Source of the DNA: Sedimenticola sp.
GTDB lineage: Bacteria; Pseudomonadota; Gammaproteobacteria; Chromatiales; Chromatiaceae
Assembly (NCBI GenBank): GCA_002869585.1
Contig: PKUO01000059.1
Coordinates: forward strand, 1 to 64,000
Length of the DNA stretch: 64,000 nt
Reading direction: 5' to 3'
The first letter of the stretch is position 1. Every line of letters begins with the position of its first letter. The position numbers and the translations under genes are program-made. The notes under the pieces were generated by a model. That model was not told where the DNA came from. It searched no databases and saw nothing but the letters and a program-made list of their open reading frames with translations. Below are positions 37,200 through 46,829 of the stretch, piece by piece.

Positions 37200-38246
37200 C
37201 TACTGTATGGGCGACTGCCCCACCGCCTCGGCAATTTCAATGTCCGAAAGATGCTCGGTAAAAATTTCGACATTTTCCGCAGCACCCCTGGAGGTTTGAA
37301 AGCGGGCAATGTGAAACAGGGCGTCACCCTCGTTAATCAGAGGCAGGCTGGTTTTGCCAATGACAATGCCCGAGACGGGGGAAACCACCTCCACCTCATT
37401 GTCACCATAGGGCGATGTGATCGCCCCCATCACGCTGCCCTTGCCTACTCTGGCGCCAAGCGCAGTGAAGGCCCTGAAGACGCCGCTTTCTGTCGCTCTC
37501 ACCCAGGAAGAGGAACGTGCAACCAACGGCTCAATCTTGTGTCGGGCTGTGTATCGGGTCTTCGGCACCATGCCGAGTTCACGCATCACGTTGATAATGC
37601 CTTTGACGCCGGCGCGAATGGATAACTCATCAAAACGCAGGGCTTCACCGGCTTCATATAGCAGCATCGGCATGCCGCGCTCGGCAGCACACTCTCTGAG
37701 TGATCCATCACGGATATCCGAATTCAATATCACCGGCGCACCGAAAACCTTCGCCAGTTTTTTTGTTTCAGGATCATCCATATTGGCGCGCACCTGGGGC
37801 AGATTGGTTCGGTGCAGCGCTCCGGTATGCAGATCTATGCCATGCGTCGCATTGTCTACGATTTCGGTCATAAACAGATTGGCCAGACGCCCCGCCAGTG
37901 AACCGCGCTCCGACCCCGGAAAGCTTCGATTGAGATCCCGCCGGTCCGGCAGATAGCGCGAGTGATGAATCACCCCGAAGACATTGACAATCGGGATGGT
38001 GATCAGTGTGCCATGCAACCTCTTCAGCACCTTGTTCTGATGCAGTCGACGAATGATCTCGATCCCATTGAGTTCATCACCATGTATCGCTGCCGAAACA
38101 AACAGTCTCGGCCCATCTTTCAACCCACGAATTATCTGCACCGGCATGTTCAGTGGTGTCTGGGTATGCAACAGTGCGACAGGCAGATCTATATTGACCC
38201 GCTCCCCTGGCTCGATCAACCGTTCGCCAACAACCAACTTATCCAT
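37200..38246 (-). CDS. Succinylglutamate desuccinylase/aspartoacylase-family zinc hydrolase
   Basis: A 348-residue M14-like metallo-hydrolase. Zinc-binding HGDELNG, then RDLNRSFPG, DLHTG (third zinc ligand) and the Glu of LLYEAGEA are all present. Such enzymes cleave amide bonds of N-acyl amino acids. The ATG directly follows the TAG of rimK, so the genes are translationally linked. A C-terminal lipoyl-like beta domain (VVSPVSGIVIGKTSLPL) is also present. Next to the glutamate ligase RimK, action on a glutamyl modification is an attractive but unproven idea. Confidence 0.85.
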   Translation of the reverse strand: MDKLVVGERLIEPGERVNIDLPVALLHTQTPLNMPVQIIRGLKDGPRLFVSAAIHGDELNGIEIIRRLHQNKVLKRLHGTLITIPIVNVFGVIHHSRYLPDRRDLNRSFPGSERGSLAGRLANLFMTEIVDNATHGIDLHTGALHRTNLPQVRANMDDPETKKLAKVFGAPVILNSDIRDGSLRECAAERGMPMLLYEAGEALRFDELSIRAGVKGIINVMRELGMVPKTRYTARHKIEPLVARSSSWVRATESGVFRAFTALGARVGKGSVMGAITSPYGDNEVEVVSPVSGIVIGKTSLPLINEGDALFHIARFQTSRGAAENVEIFTEHLSDIEIAEAVGQSPIQ

Positions 38247-39152
38247 CTACCCTTTCCCTTTAGTCCGTGTTTTGTCCGGTTTGCAGTTTTTTTCTATGTT
38301 TTCGATGATCATGCTGGCGATATCCTTGCCCGTAGCATGTTCAATACCCTCCAGCCCCGGGGAAGAATTGACCTCCATGATCAAAGGACCACGCTCTGAC
38401 CTGAGGATATCCACACCGGCAATATTCAGACCCATGGTCTTGGCAGCCTTGACTGCCGTCGCGCGTTCTTTGGGCGTAATCCTCACCAGATGCGCCGATC
38501 CACCCCGATGCAGGTTGGAGCGGAACTCGCCCTCCGGGGCTTGCCGTATCATCGCCGCAACCACGCGATTGCCGATCACGAAGCAGCGAATATCCGAACC
38601 ATTTGCCTCTTTGACAAACTCCTGGACCAGAATATTAGTATGCATGCCCATGAAAGCCTCGATTACGCTCTCGGCTGCCTTACGGGTTTCAGCCAGAACC
38701 ACGCCTATGCCCTGAGTACCTTCAAGGAGCTTGATTACCAGCGGTGCACCACCAACCATTTTGATCAAATCTTCAATATCACCGGGAGAGTTCGCAAAAC
38801 CGGTTTTCGGCATCCCCAGCCCAACCCTGGATAGCAACTGCAAGGAACGCAATTTATCCCGTGAACGGCTGATCGCCACCGACTCATTGGCGGGGAACAC
38901 CCCCATCATTTCGAATTGGCGCAATACCGCCGTCCCATAAAAAGTCACCGATGCGCCAATACGTGGAATGATCGCATCAAAACCCTCCAGCAATTCGCCC
39001 CCCAGGTGAAGCTCCGGCTTCTCCTGGCTTATATTCATGTAACAACGAACCACATCGAGAACCCTGACTTCGTGACCACGAGCGATGCAGGCCTCAACAA
39101 GTCTACGCGTAGAGTAGAGGCGTTTATTTCGTGAAAGAATGGCAATTTTCAT
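38247..39152 (-). CDS. rimK: Ribosomal protein S6 glutamate ligase RimK
   Basis: A 301-residue ATP-grasp ligase that adds glutamates to the C-terminus of ribosomal protein S6 and can make poly-glutamate. It starts [17 protein letters not shown] as in E. coli RimK and carries the ATP-grasp elements [29 protein letters not shown] and [14 protein letters not shown] (metal ligands). It follows rimB by 18 bases. Confidence 0.95.
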   Translation of the reverse strand: MKIAILSRNKRLYSTRRLVEACIARGHEVRVLDVVRCYMNISQEKPELHLGGELLEGFDAIIPRIGASVTFYGTAVLRQFEMMGVFPANESVAISRSRDKLRSLQLLSRVGLGMPKTGFANSPGDIEDLIKMVGGAPLVIKLLEGTQGIGVVLAETRKAAESVIEAFMGMHTNILVQEFVKEANGSDIRCFVIGNRVVAAMIRQAPEGEFRSNLHRGGSAHLVRITPKERATAVKAAKTMGLNIAGVDILRSERGPLIMEVNSSPGLEGIEHATGKDIASMIIENIEKNCKPDKTRTKGKG

Positions 39153-39170
39153 ATTGGAACATATCCTGTG

Positions 39171-39656
39171 TCATGATTTTGCTATCACTGGTTTTCCCAG
39201 TAGATACGATTTATCGGGTTCCACTAAGAAACGGCTACCCATCCCGGTACGGCCCAGCAACATACGAAAACGCATGGTATCCCTGTTGGTCAGTGTAATC
39301 TCGATCTGCCGCTGTTGCTCGCCGATCTGTAGCAAGGTACAGATAACGATACGCCTCTCCCTGTGCCCGCCCGAGTCTGAAACCATGCGCTCATCAACCA
39401 CATCAGCAGTGCAGAAAATCTCCACATCACTGCGTTTCTGATAAGGGTTAATCCCGAAACGCACCTTCCTTGAACCCTTGTCTAAGTATGGCTCAACAGA
39501 AAAAGCGTGCAGAGCCGAGGTACGAGCACCGGTATCGACCTTCGCTTTGATGTGATGAATCCCCAGTTCAGGCAAACACACCCATTCACGCCAACCGACA
39601 ATAATTCGTGCATTTTCCCTGCACTGATGAACCACCGGTTTATTATCATCAGTCAT
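39171..39656 (-). CDS. rimB: RimB-type retropepsin-like (zinc) protease
   Basis: A 161-residue protein of the family often called ATP-dependent zinc protease, with a retropepsin-like fold and the active-site-like [15 protein letters not shown]. The second half has [13 protein letters not shown]. In Pseudomonas rimB lies with rimK and modulates RimK activity. The same adjacency here supports the assignment. Start ATG at 39654-39656. Confidence 0.85.
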   Translation of the reverse strand: MTDDNKPVVHQCRENARIIVGWREWVCLPELGIHHIKAKVDTGARTSALHAFSVEPYLDKGSRKVRFGINPYQKRSDVEIFCTADVVDERMVSDSGGHRERRIVICTLLQIGEQQRQIEITLTNRDTMRFRMLLGRTGMGSRFLVEPDKSYLLGKPVIAKS

Positions 39657-39719
39657 ACATCACCAGCCTGTTTGATGCGTTTATTGTTCGTTATGAGGGG
39701 GGTTGAAGCAACAAAATAA

Positions 39720-40562
39720 TCAATCATCTGAAATAAATTCCAGGGCCTTGCGCACAGATTGCCGGCTCAGATTTTCTGGTCGATAGACAACATAACCAAG
39801 ACGTTTGATAACGGGTGACTGCTCAACATGAAACAAGCGTCCTTCAGCGATTCGTTGCCTAACCAACGCCTCCGGTAAATAGGCCCCTCCCCCTGCATCC
39901 TCAATCAGACCCAGAGCAATATCACCGGTATTGGTGCGCAACATCGGCGGCTGAAGGTCCGGAAAATGCTCGTCATGAACGGCATTGAAAGCGCTCCCCC
40001 AATCGACCATCACATAATTTTGGGACATCACCTGAGCACTTGTCTGGTCCGGATCGGTTGAAACCAGTATCAAGGGAACATCGGCAACCTTCTTGAGTTC
40101 GAGATCCGGTGTTTGCGGCGGGTCAAACATGAAGGCAAGATCAAGTATGCCAAGCGTCAAACGCTCGATCAGCGTCGTCGTCGAATGCATCTCGATCTGT
40201 AGCGCGATATCAGCATCCAGTTTCCGAAGACTGCTCGACCATTGTTGTACGAAAATTTTCCAGAAATCATGGACACACCCGACGGTGAGGGAAACCGAAT
40301 GCCCGGCATCCAGAGCAATCGCGCGCCGCGCCCGTTCCCAGCCCTTGACGATATGTTCAGCATGCTGATGCAGGCGATAGCCCGCCGGTGTCAGTTGAAT
40401 ATCATTGCGCTTACGAATAAACAGCTCAACGCCCAAAATCTCTTCCAGCAACTTGATTCTCGCACTGACGGCCGACTGTGTGATGAACAGGGTATCGGAT
40501 GCCCGCCCAAAATGTCTTGTTCTGGCGACTTCCAGGAATGTTTTGAGTAAGGAGATATCCAT
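39720..40562 (-). CDS. hdfR: LysR-family regulator, HdfR-like
   Basis: A 280-residue LysR regulator. The winged helix-turn-helix (LLKTFLEVARTRHFGRASDTLFITQSAVSARI) is very close to E. coli HdfR, and it is followed by a periplasmic-binding-protein-like effector domain. HdfR controls flagellar and other genes in enterics; the targets here are unknown. It is divergent from the PA3496-type small gene, from which it is separated by 232 AT-rich bases. The gene symbol rests on N-terminal similarity only. Confidence 0.75.
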   Translation of the reverse strand: MDISLLKTFLEVARTRHFGRASDTLFITQSAVSARIKLLEEILGVELFIRKRNDIQLTPAGYRLHQHAEHIVKGWERARRAIALDAGHSVSLTVGCVHDFWKIFVQQWSSSLRKLDADIALQIEMHSTTTLIERLTLGILDLAFMFDPPQTPDLELKKVADVPLILVSTDPDQTSAQVMSQNYVMVDWGSAFNAVHDEHFPDLQPPMLRTNTGDIALGLIEDAGGGAYLPEALVRQRIAEGRLFHVEQSPVIKRLGYVVYRPENLSRQSVRKALEFISDD

Positions 40563-40794
40563 ATTGAAACTGCTTCATGAAATAATAGGTTTTAATTATG
40601 ATCAAGGCATTTTGCAAAGATCATGACTATCAGACTGTGGCTAGGTTATCTGCCATCTTGACCGTTGATTCCATCAATCTTACTTCACTTCATCCATTTT
40701 CGATAAACATTATTTGCCAAGACAATCATTTTTTTTTGATTCAAAAAACGTCCAAAGCGAGGTAATAAATGCGTATTTCCAGATGAGGTAGTTT

Positions 40795-41004
40795 ATGAGT
40801 AACGATACACTCTTCGATAGTGATGATGACGATGATGCTGAAGATAGCGAAGAACTGGATACAGAGAATCTGGAGGAGATCGATCACAGCTTGAAAACGA
40901 AAAAGAACTACAACCTTGAAGCCCGCAGGAAAATCGAACAACTCATGGAATTGCGGCGACTCAAAGAGTACAGCGATGACATAGAATGGCAGGATCTGTA
41001 TTAG
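40795..41004 (+). CDS. PA3496-family small acidic protein
   Basis: A 69-residue hydrophilic protein with a strikingly acidic first half (DSDDDDDAEDSEELDTENLEE) and a basic second half ending NLEARRKIEQLMELRRLKEY then WQDLY. The C-terminal part is the conserved portion of the PA3496 family, annotated as putative envelope integrity proteins and often next to an HdfR-like regulator, as here. A strong terminator follows. Confidence 0.75.
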   Translation: MSNDTLFDSDDDDDAEDSEELDTENLEEIDHSLKTKKNYNLEARRKIEQLMELRRLKEYSDDIEWQDLY

Positions 41005-41032
41005 GTCCCTGTCATTTTCGAAGTAGTTTTTA

Positions 41033-41067
41033 AACCGTGCCTGCTAAACAACAGGCACGGTTTTTTT
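41033..41067 (+). terminator. Intrinsic terminator of the PA3496-family gene
   Basis: A perfect 11-bp stem (AACCGTGCCTG / CAGGCACGGTT) with an 8-base loop is followed by seven T. Confidence 0.9.
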
Positions 41068-41228
41068 ATGTTATGTATCACTGCCTCAGATTGACGGCCC
41101 ACTCACATTATTAGGTTCTACCCTGTACCGCCAAAGTCAGTACTGACCCAAGCCTGCAAGCAGTAGACATGAGTCAGCGCATATCGCCTTTCCAAGGCGC
41201 AAAGCTGCTCGAATCAGAAACAATGAAT

Positions 41229-41414
41229 CTAGAGTTGATCGGTATTGATACGCTTACCTTTGCGTTTCTTCTTGGAATCGCCCGATTCGGAATCCCGTTG
41301 TAAAAACTCCCGGCGTTCACCTCTTTCTTTCTTTTGAGGCCGATTTCTGTGATGTAATAAGGAGCCCCAGTCCTCGTCATCATCATCAAAATCGTTTTTT
41401 TCTCTGCTATTCAA
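41229..41414 (-). CDS. Small highly charged protein, unknown (TTG start)
   Basis: A 61-residue protein with an acidic start (DFDDDDEDWGSLL) and a strongly basic remainder rich in Lys/Arg (RNRPQKKERGERRE, SKKKRKGKR). The TTG start is supported by AAAGGGAG seven bases upstream. The acidic-then-basic layout resembles its PA3496-type neighbour. Low complexity makes chance coding possible, so confidence is moderate. Confidence 0.45.
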   Translation of the reverse strand: MNSREKNDFDDDDEDWGSLLHHRNRPQKKERGERREFLQRDSESGDSKKKRKGKRINTDQL

Positions 41415-41780
41415 AATCTATCTCCCTTTGCATACGATGGAGCCAATGAAAATGGGTGATTTATAAGCCTTAAATCATAAAATGAAAATCAAATATTTTT
41501 ATCATTTTCATGAAATATTTTTGACGAAACGCACATTATTCACTCAGGTAAATACCGGTGCGTTCTCTAATTTCAGTCCAATATTCAGAAAAAAGCAACG
41601 ATTTATCCCTCAAATCCTCAACACAAAAAACAATTGATGTACAACAATCACTGCATGACCTATAAATCCGCCCGATCTTGCCCACCCAGGGATTAGCCAT
41701 TTGTAGACGGCTAATCAACAGCTTACAAAGCAGACCCTGTGGACAAGTGAACCATCGATTATCTCATTGAGGAAATTGCA
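41415..41780. other. Gene-poor AT-rich spacer
   Basis: No convincing gene in 366 bases. It contains an ATGAAAAT/ATTTTCAT dyad near 41480-41510 and a hairpin GATTAGCC / GGCTAATC (41691-41698 with 41709-41716). A 60-codon frame on the minus strand has no ribosome-binding site. The last bases hold GAGGAAA, the ribosome-binding site of the next gene. Confidence 0.5.
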
Positions 41781-42020
41781 ATGATAAGAATTGCTGCTCT
41801 GGCAATTGCAGGCCTTATCGCTGGCCTACCTGTTTTCACCATGGCGAATGAAAACGCGATGGACGTAGAAGAGCAATGCAAAAGCTACGCCAAGGAAGAC
41901 GGTGTTCTGGAATCAGAAATGGAAACCTATCTGAAAGAGTGTATTGATAGCCTGTCTGCACCCGCTGCAGGCGAATCAGAGGCTCCCGCTGCTGACGCAG
42001 AAGCGCCCAAAAGCGAATAA
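41781..42020 (+). CDS. Small secreted acidic protein, unknown
   Basis: A 79-residue protein with a clear Sec signal (residues 1-22, ending VFTMA) and a mature part of about 57 residues. This holds two cysteines (EEQCKSYAKEDGV and YLKECIDSL), likely a disulfide pairing two helices, and an Ala/Pro/Glu tail. GAGGAAA precedes the ATG. It is followed at once by a strong terminator, so it is monocistronic and perhaps highly expressed. Confidence 0.7.
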   Translation: MIRIAALAIAGLIAGLPVFTMANENAMDVEEQCKSYAKEDGVLESEMETYLKECIDSLSAPAAGESEAPAADAEAPKSE

Positions 42021-42039
42021 TCAATAGTTTTGAATTCAG

Positions 42040-42069
42040 CCTGAATACACCGCGTATTCAGGCTTTTTC
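42040..42069 (+). terminator. Intrinsic terminator after the small secreted protein
   Basis: A perfect 10-bp stem (GCCTGAATAC / GTATTCAGGC) with a 5-base loop is followed by five T. Confidence 0.9.
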
Positions 42070-42187
42070 TTGGCAGTTGACCATGCCAACGACTCTGCCA
42101 CGCACCCCTGCGTACCCCCTCTCAACCATATAATTCCAAAACTGGCTTGCTAACCTACGAATCAGCTTATAAACTGCAGGTCGCTTA

Positions 42188-42385
42188 AGGTTTTCGCAGA
42201 TATTTGCGAATGAAACGGGAAGTCGGTGCCCTCCGGAAGGAGCCATTCCGACACTGCCCCCGCAACGGTAGGCAAGGAAGATGTCGGTAATATGCCACTG
42301 TGCTCATGCATGGGAAGGCGCTGCATCACGGGATACATCCCACCTTGCGAGTCCGGAGACCGGCCTTGGGTATCAACCAGGGTGT
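42188..42385 (+). promoter_or_regulatory. Cobalamin (adenosylcobalamin) riboswitch
   Basis: The conserved core can be read in order: GGGAAGTCGGTG, then ACTGCCCCCGCAACGGTA, GCCACTG, GGGAAGGCG and the B12 box AGTCCGGAGACCGGCC (42351-42366). This is the classical RNA that binds cobalamin and shuts off downstream uptake genes. About 125 bases of expression platform separate it from btuB. Boundaries are approximate. It should control the whole btuB-F-C-D unit. Confidence 0.95.
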
Positions 42386-42511
42386 TGCGGAGGGCTTTCA
42401 CCGGTGAGCATATCCTTGGCGTTATTCAGCCCTGCCTGTTCACTCCCACCTCTCCATCTGCCCTGACATTCATCCTAAACAACGCGGGTGCGCGTTTAGC
42501 CAGGTATTGAT

Positions 42512-44407
42512 ATGCACAGGCCATGTACAGAACGACCCTTTCGGCGTTCGATATTTATTCAAACAGCCCTTACCTCACTACTCTTTCTCTCACCATTCCA
42601 GATAGCTGTTGCAGCCACCGAGGAACTGCCGGATGTGGTCTTCTCCGCTTCGAGAATCGAGCAACCTATCCACCGGATCGGATCATCTGTAGCGGTACTC
42701 TCGTCTGATGAACTACGAGAAAGGGGGGTTGAATTTGTCGCCGATGCCCTGCTTGAAGTCCCTTCCCTGATCGTCAGCAGCCAAGGCCCCCGTGGCAGCA
42801 TGACACAGGTTCGGGTCAGAGGTAATGAAGCCAACCATGCATTGATACTGATAGACGGCATGCGTGTCAGCAATGCGTCGACCGGAGAATATGACCTTGC
42901 CAACATGAACCTGGAGAGCGTCGAAAAGATTGAGGTGCTTCTCGGACCGCAAAGCACATTGTATGGCAGTGACGCCATCGCCGGCGTGATCAGCATCACC
43001 ACCCGCAAAGGCCACGAGGGCTTCGAGGGTCTGGTGCGCGTTGGAATCGGTTCACAGAAGACACGCTCCGGTTCCGCCCAGATCAGAGGCGGGCAACAGG
43101 GTTGGCACTATAGTTTGACCACCAGCAAATACCTTACCGATGGCATTTCAGCCGCCAGCGAGGCAAACGGCAATTTTGAAAAGGATGACTACCAGTCCAA
43201 GTCACTCAATATCAAAGCCGGTTATGACCAAGACAGTTTTCAGACCTGGCTGGTCTTCAATCAAACTGACTCACGCTATGATTTCGACAGCGATGATTTT
43301 GTCAGCGGACTGGCGGTTGATGAAGAGTCGAATCGCCAATGGGGGAACACCCGATCCCTTGCCCTGGTAATGGCTGTCCCCCTGTTCGACGGACGCATGA
43401 CCAACCAGCTGCAACTCTCGAAAATCGAAAATGACCTGGAACTCTACACAGTATTTTTCGGCTCCGGCTCCACCTACGAGACAAAAACCGACCGGAATGC
43501 CATTGAGTATCAGGGAAGTTTCAAACTAAACGAGGCGAACAGCCTGCAGTTCGGCGCTGAGCGCTTCGAGGAGGATTTGCTGGCCACCAGTTACTCGGTG
43601 TTTAACCGCTCGGTGGAACAAAAAGGCGCCTATCTGCAATGGCTGACCGCCGTTGGCGACCTGGATCTCTCATTGGGATCACGCTGGGACAAGCATGACA
43701 CTTTCGGCACACAAAACACCTACCGTCTGACAGCAAGCTATCCTGTCAATGATCGGTTCAGACTGCGAGCCTCCCACAGCACCGGGTTCAAAGCCCCAAG
43801 TCTCCAGTAACTGTATGACACCAGCTTCGGCGGTAACCCTGAATTAAACCCGGAAGAATCAACCAGCAGTGAATTGGGCCTGGAATACCGCAGCGACGAC
43901 TATCATGCCAGCCTTACCCTGTTCACCCAGGATACGGACAACCTGATTCGCTACGCCGGGGTCTACCCCACCGGGATCAACCAGAACGTGGACAGCGCCG
44001 AGAGCAAGGGTGCAGAGCTGGCCTTCGGTCTCTCCCGGGACGAATTCCAGCTGGACGCGGCGCTATCCAGGGTCAAGGCGACAGAGACCAAGGACGGCAT
44101 CACCCTGGAGCGGATCAGGGTTCCAAAGTGGTCCGGTCATCTGCTCGCCAGCTATTATCTGACCAGCGGAAGGGTTTGGGCACAGGCACTCTATCGTGGA
44201 GAGCGACGCGACGTGAATTTCTCCACATCGGAAGATGTCCGCTTAAAAGGCTATTGGCTGATCAACCTGGGCGCCAGCCATGAACTGGCTGACAATCTTA
44301 CCCTTTCCGGACGCATTGAAAACCTCGCTGATAAACAGTATGAAGAGATCTATAGTTACGGCACTCGTGGCCGTACTGGCATGCTTACCCTCGATTGGCG
44401 CTTCTGA
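42512..44407 (+). pseudogene. btuB: TonB-dependent vitamin B12 receptor BtuB, interrupted by one in-frame TAA
   Basis: The frame encodes a BtuB-like receptor of about 631 residues: signal peptide ending VAVAA-like, a TonB-box/plug region (LPDVVFSASR, VRVRGNEANHALILIDGM, VEVLLGPQSTLYGSDA-like) and a 22-strand barrel ending in the outer-membrane signal TLDWRF. At 43808-43810 a TAA follows FKAPSLQ and precedes LYDTSFGGNPELNPE in the same frame. Related receptors read FKAPSLxQLY, so the codon was most likely CAA (Gln). Everything else is intact. Either a fresh nonsense mutation, a sequencing error or read-through; without the last nine or so strands no barrel would form. Confidence 0.85.
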
Positions 44408-45107
44408 TCCGGGGATCCGGGTTTTATCCCTCGACCTGTGCACCGACTGGATGCTGGCAAGGCATGCAGATCGGTCACAGGTGGTGGGGCTGTCGCCCTA
44501 TGTCGATCAATACCCGGTGGACTGGCTCGACCCGGCGTGGCCCAGGCACAATGGCACACTTGAGCAGATTCTCGAGCTCGATCCTGACCTGGTGCTTACC
44601 GGCCAGTACAATGCCCTGTTATTGCGTCAACGCCTCAAAGCCTTGGGCGTCCGGGTCGAGATCCTACCCTTGCCGGAAAATCTTGCCGAGATCGCCGATT
44701 ATGAACAGCGGTTTCTTCGGTTGCTGGACATGACACCCGACAGCAGTAGTCAGGAGATAATGGCCGACAATTACCCAGCTACCGGAAAACGTCTGCTGCT
44801 GCTCGGCGCCAATGGTATCGGCACAGGCCGGCAGACCTTCGAGCAGGACATCATTGCACACGCCGGCTGGGAGAACTATCTACAGGATACCGGCCACCTA
44901 AACCTGGACATGGAACAGCTTATCGATAACCCACCCGATGCGATACTCTCGGCGGCCCCCCGGAGCGAGGCCCTGGCCAATCGGTTTGCCCAGCATCCTG
45001 CCTTGAAACAACTGATACCCGGTGATCGCTGGATCACCAGCGATTCCTGGCGCTGGCAGTGTCCGGGCCCCTGGAGCCGAGAACTGGTCAGGCAGTTGCA
45101 CCAATGA
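44340..45107 (+). CDS. btuF: Periplasmic cobalamin-binding protein BtuF
   Basis: A 255-residue class III substrate-binding protein of the BtuF/FepB type. A Sec signal (residues 1-20, KRSIVTALVAVLACLPSIG) is followed by RVLSLDLCTDWML, a binding domain with GLSPYVDQYPV, a linker helix and the second lobe (LLLGANGIGTG, DRWITSDSWRW). The ATG at 44340 lies inside btuB, overlapping its last 68 bases in another frame, so the signal peptide is encoded over the last btuB barrel strand. It delivers cobalamin to BtuCD. Its stop overlaps the btuC start (ATGA). Confidence 0.88.
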   Translation: MKRSIVTALVAVLACLPSIGASDPGIRVLSLDLCTDWMLARHADRSQVVGLSPYVDQYPVDWLDPAWPRHNGTLEQILELDPDLVLTGQYNALLLRQRLKALGVRVEILPLPENLAEIADYEQRFLRLLDMTPDSSSQEIMADNYPATGKRLLLLGANGIGTGRQTFEQDIIAHAGWENYLQDTGHLNLDMEQLIDNPPDAILSAAPRSEALANRFAQHPALKQLIPGDRWITSDSWRWQCPGPWSRELVRQLHQ

Positions 45108-46090
45108 GCAGACTGATTACCCCTGGACTGATCCTGTGTCTGCTTGCGGTGATGCTGATATCCCTGCATGTCGGTTCGGCGCAGGTAGAGGTGTTCACAG
45201 GGCTGTACGACTGGCTACAGGGAACGAGCAACCGTGCCGCCATAATTATCGGCGATATCCGTCTGCCAAGAACCCTGCTGGCAGTGGCAGTCGGCGCAGC
45301 CTTGGGAATGAGCGGTGCGGCCCTGCAGGGACTGTTGCGCAACCCGCTGGCCGACCCGAGCTTAGTGGGGGCCAGCCAGGGCGCGGCGCTGGGAGCCGCC
45401 ACCATTTTTTATTTCGGCCTATTTTCCAGCTCGGGCGGCCTGGCCACCGCGTTCGCAGGCCTGTTGGGGGCCGGCATTGCCCTACTCCTGATGCTTGGCC
45501 TGGCCGGTTCGGCGAGACCCTCTCTGGTCATTATGGCGGGACTCGCCATTTCCACCCTGACCAGCGCGGCGCTGGCCATGGTCCTTAATTTTGCGCCCAA
45601 CCCCTACGCAATGCAGGAACTGGTCTTCTGGCTATTGGGTTCCGTTGCTGACCGTGGACTGGATAGCCTGACCATTTTGCTACCCGCGCTGATCATCGGT
45701 GCTGCACTGATCTGGCAACAGCGACGTTTGCTCGCTGGCCTGAGCCTCGGTGAGCAGGTAGCAGAAAGCATGGGGCTGGCGGTTGGCAAAGGCAGCCGTA
45801 TCATAGTACTGGGCGCGGCACTCCTGGTCGGTTCGGCGGTATCGGTAGCGGGAAATATCGGCTTCGTGGGACTGCTCGTGCCCCATCTGATGCGGCCACT
45901 GGTTGGCCATCGTCCCGACCGTCTGCTGATTCCCTCGGCCCTGGCAGGCGCTTTCCTGGTATGTCTGGCAGACATTGCAGTGCGCATGCTCCCCCCCGGG
46001 CGGGAACTGAAACTCGGCGTGTTGACCTCACTGATCGGCGCCCCGGTGTTTATCTGGCTGGTGTGGAGGGATCGCAAGCGATGGCTCTGA
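45104..46090 (+). CDS. btuC: Vitamin B12 ABC transporter permease BtuC (FecCD family)
   Basis: A 328-residue permease with about ten helices. Family signatures include RLPRTLLAVAVGAALGMSGAALQGLLRNPLADPSLVG and, near the end, GNIGFVGLLVPHLMRPLVG with the coupling helix to the ATPase. ATG at 45104 overlaps the btuF stop by 4 bases. It forms the channel for cobalamin with BtuD, inferred from the riboswitch and neighbours; siderophore permeases share the fold. Confidence 0.9.
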   Translation: MSRLITPGLILCLLAVMLISLHVGSAQVEVFTGLYDWLQGTSNRAAIIIGDIRLPRTLLAVAVGAALGMSGAALQGLLRNPLADPSLVGASQGAALGAATIFYFGLFSSSGGLATAFAGLLGAGIALLLMLGLAGSARPSLVIMAGLAISTLTSAALAMVLNFAPNPYAMQELVFWLLGSVADRGLDSLTILLPALIIGAALIWQQRRLLAGLSLGEQVAESMGLAVGKGSRIIVLGAALLVGSAVSVAGNIGFVGLLVPHLMRPLVGHRPDRLLIPSALAGAFLVCLADIAVRMLPPGRELKLGVLTSLIGAPVFIWLVWRDRKRWL

Positions 46091-46809
46091 TAGAGGTCAG
46101 AAATCTGCATGTCGAGAACCGTATCGCCGATATCTCGTTCGCCCTGGAACAAGGTGAAATACTCGGGTTGATCGGTCCCAACGGCTCGGGAAAATCCACC
46201 CTTCTCAACAGCCTGGCGGGCATTACCGAGGCGCAAGGGGAAATTATTCTCGACGAACAGTTGTTGAAGGATATACCGCCGAGAATAAGGGCGCAGAGAA
46301 TTGGCCTGTTACCCCAGGCGACCCAAAGTGCCTGGTCATTGAGTGTCGACGACGTGGTTGCACTGGGTAGACTGCCCTGGAATGACAACGACATGGCTGC
46401 TATCCGACTCGCCATGGAGCAGGCCGGCGTCAGCGATCTCAGCGGGCGGAAAATCGACCAGCTCTCCGGTGGTGAGCGGGCGCGTGTCTGGCTGGCCCGA
46501 GTGCTGGCGGGACAACCTCGATTACTGCTGGTGGATGAACCGATTGCCAGCCTGGATCTTCATTACCAGTGTACGGTGATGGATGTCCTTAGGGCCTACG
46601 CCCATCAGGGTCACGGCGTGATCATTGCCATCCATGATCTCAGTCTGGCCGCGCGTTATTGCGACAGTCTCTGTCTGTTGCATCAAGGTCGAATTCAGTC
46701 ACAGGGAAGCGCATCGGCGGTTCTTACCGAGGCAACCCTATCCACTGTGTTCGATATTGCGATACATGTCGACATGCAGTCCGACCCGCCGATCATCCTG
46801 CCCAAATAA
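46081..46809 (+). CDS. btuD: Vitamin B12 ABC transporter ATPase BtuD
   Basis: A 242-residue ABC ATPase: Walker A GPNGSGKST, Q-loop LLPQATQ, signature LSGGERARV, Walker B LLLVDEPIA and H-loop IAIHDLS. ATG at 46081 overlaps btuC by 10 bases. It drives import through BtuC, with BtuF delivering the substrate. It is convergent with the ZnuA-SCO fusion gene 20 bases away. Confidence 0.92.
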   Translation: MALIEVRNLHVENRIADISFALEQGEILGLIGPNGSGKSTLLNSLAGITEAQGEIILDEQLLKDIPPRIRAQRIGLLPQATQSAWSLSVDDVVALGRLPWNDNDMAAIRLAMEQAGVSDLSGRKIDQLSGGERARVWLARVLAGQPRLLLVDEPIASLDLHYQCTVMDVLRAYAHQGHGVIIAIHDLSLAARYCDSLCLLHQGRIQSQGSASAVLTEATLSTVFDIAIHVDMQSDPPIILPK

Positions 46810-46829
46810 CTGGGCAGAACGCGGTTTAT

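Noticed and set aside
41174-41389. 71-codon minus-strand frame starting MMMMTRTG
   Set aside because: It overlaps the 61-codon charged frame, which has a better ribosome-binding site and more protein-like composition.
41536-41718. 60-codon minus-strand frame with several cysteines
   Set aside because: It starts with TTG (or an internal ATG) without a ribosome-binding site, lies in AT-rich spacer and overlaps a hairpin; no family recognised.
44340-44410. BtuF as a lipoprotein (Cys in VLAC)
   Set aside because: The residue before the -1 Ala is Leu, unfavourable for a lipobox; an ordinary Sec signal cut after SIGA fits better.
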